Under the pieces are notes generated by a model. The model did not search any database and had not been told where the DNA came from. It was given only the letters and a program-made list of their open reading frames with translations. A DNA stretch of 64,000 nt from JAGQVA01 sp033764335 (GTDB lineage: Bacteria > Bacteroidota > Bacteroidia > J057): contig JANRJC010000066.1 in assembly GCA_033764335.1 (NCBI GenBank), positions 51,250 to 115,249 on the forward strand, in the 5' to 3' direction. Shown here in pieces: positions 63,210 through 64,000 of the stretch. How positions within the stretch are numbered: position 1 is the first letter of the stretch; each line of letters starts with the position of its first letter. A program made the position numbers and the translations under genes.

Positions 63210-63731
63210 TCAGAAAACGTACACATCAATTTTATTGAAATAGCCTTTAGTTACGGATACCGTATCGCTGTTTGCTTCATTTATTGCAGTAAAACTAAAA
63301 GTACCCGAGACCCTATAAGGAAGTTTCTCTACTTGGTTGGTCATCGAATCAATCTGCTCAATGGTGATTTCTCCCGTATGGGTAGCATCAGTATAATATT
63401 TATTATGCCCCCAATACAAAGCATAATTACTGCTGGTATCACCTAAAAAGTAAGTTCCTTCTCCCTGTAAATTGATAATCTTAAAATAAATTTCAGTATT
63501 GCTGCAAAGTCCGGCCCCTACCATATCAAAATATTCTGCAACAAATAATTGAGCAAATGCTTTAGGTGCCGTTACAGGCCCGCAAGTACGCCATTCCTGG
63601 CCGTTTACAAGTGCATACATCTGGCCGGCTCGGACAACCACAGATTCCACGGGCTCGACGGGATCAGGTATGTTAGTATGACACCTCAACGATAAAAAAA
63701 TAAGAATCATCAAAAAACAACAAACTTTCAT
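63210..63731 (-). CDS. Lipoprotein of unknown function
   Basis: 173 residues from MKVCCFLMILIFLSLRC; the frame is open 19 codons further upstream. The signal peptide ends in a lipobox-like LSLRC (Cys17). The mature part has YALVNGQEWRTCGPV near its start and a C-terminal GTFSFTAINEANSDTVSVTK, a pattern seen in Bacteroidota lipoproteins of the DUF6252 type (beta-sandwich), but the assignment is tentative. It is transcribed alone. Confidence 0.7.
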   Translation of the reverse strand: MKVCCFLMILIFLSLRCHTNIPDPVEPVESVVVRAGQMYALVNGQEWRTCGPVTAPKAFAQLFVAEYFDMVGAGLCSNTEIYFKIINLQGEGTYFLGDTSSNYALYWGHNKYYTDATHTGEITIEQIDSMTNQVEKLPYRVSGTFSFTAINEANSDTVSVTKGYFNKIDVYVF

Positions 63732-64000
63732 GGCAGGTATCGGGTTAGAGGTTATACGGAGGACAATATACACAGGGGGATTTGTCAAGGAAATTTAATA
63801 AAATAAATTTATTTAACAGAATATCGTTCCTTGAACGATTGTTTGGTGAAGTCGTGTGACCCGGACACCGTTGTGAAACCGGTCTAGGGGTATTAGCATC
63901 TGCGTGCGCGGACGCGCCTCCAGAATCGAATTTGAGGGGATTGCCTTTGGCTACCGACATTACGGCCCTCCGGGCCTATGCCTTCGGCACAAAAACGGTG
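63732..64000. other. Terminal intergenic region
   Basis: No supported gene. The last 100 bases are GC-rich with a small hairpin (GGCCC-TCC-GGGCC) and resemble dispersed intergenic repeat sequence; they may be the edge of an element that continues beyond the window. Confidence 0.4.

Noticed and set aside
63745..63960. 71-codon frame at the right edge
   Set aside because: It spans the lipoprotein upstream region and repeat-like sequence, with no start context or homology.

Overview
The window looks like chromosome from a Bacteroidota bacterium, probably of the Saprospira/Lewinella type. Evidence: seven secreted proteins carry C-terminal type IX secretion (T9SS) sorting domains; several promoters fit the Bacteroidota pattern (TAnnTTTG at -7, TTG/TTTG near -33); genes generally lack Shine-Dalgarno sites; there is a B12-dependent MetH and a BlaI/M56 pair of the Bacteroidota kind. 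The genus is an inference; there is no rRNA or marker phylogeny here.

Layout. 0-3.9 kb: a tandem pair of paralogous T9SS surface proteins (the first cut by the window edge), differing in the number of a 51-residue repeat. 3.9-16 kb: mostly core genes: prfC, an OmpA-like lipoprotein, an IlvD/Edd-family sugar-acid dehydratase with a short-chain dehydrogenase, pth, a tRNA-Gln/prs/rplY transcription unit, a glycerol facilitator with a rhodanese, and a large TPR protein with an HEYVH metallopeptidase motif. 16-18.7 kb: a HigBA toxin-antitoxin pair with a perfect palindromic operator, a membrane-anchored CHAT-like protein that lacks the usual catalytic His, a VOC protein and a small membrane protein. 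18.8-23.4 kb: metH and a TPR protein. 24-30.5 kb: a secreted lyase-like protein, then an AT-richer defence-type segment (DUF262/DUF1524 GmrSD-like nuclease, a RelE-like/XRE toxin-antitoxin pair, a NYN-OST-HTH putative RNase), then an FKBP lipoprotein and a shortened membrane protein. 30.7-42.3 kb: a row of secreted beta-propeller or repeat proteins, including one of 2111 residues.

42.8-44.6 kb: an ECF sigma factor with two small genes. 44.6-58.6 kb is the most unusual part. It holds four AAA+ ATPases of the AAA_14/DUF4143 type, a 20-codon remnant of a fifth, a decayed AAA-ATPase-like/nuclease gene, a MntA nucleotidyltransferase with a truncated HepT toxin, and an unrelated two-component system. 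Two of the ATPase genes are divergent, and the gap between them holds two different sets of three direct repeats, each set with an exact 33-bp period and each next to its own gene. Other ATPase loci carry long perfect hairpins. 58.7-64 kb: another T9SS protein, a BlaI repressor with two TACGAA-N4-TTCGTA operators around its promoter, the M56 peptidase partner with a very long coiled-coil tail, and a lipoprotein.

No CRISPR array, intact transposase, rRNA or phage module was seen. The best candidate for an undescribed system is the ATPase cluster with its gene-specific 33-bp repeat arrays; the CHAT-like protein and the DUF262 island come next.
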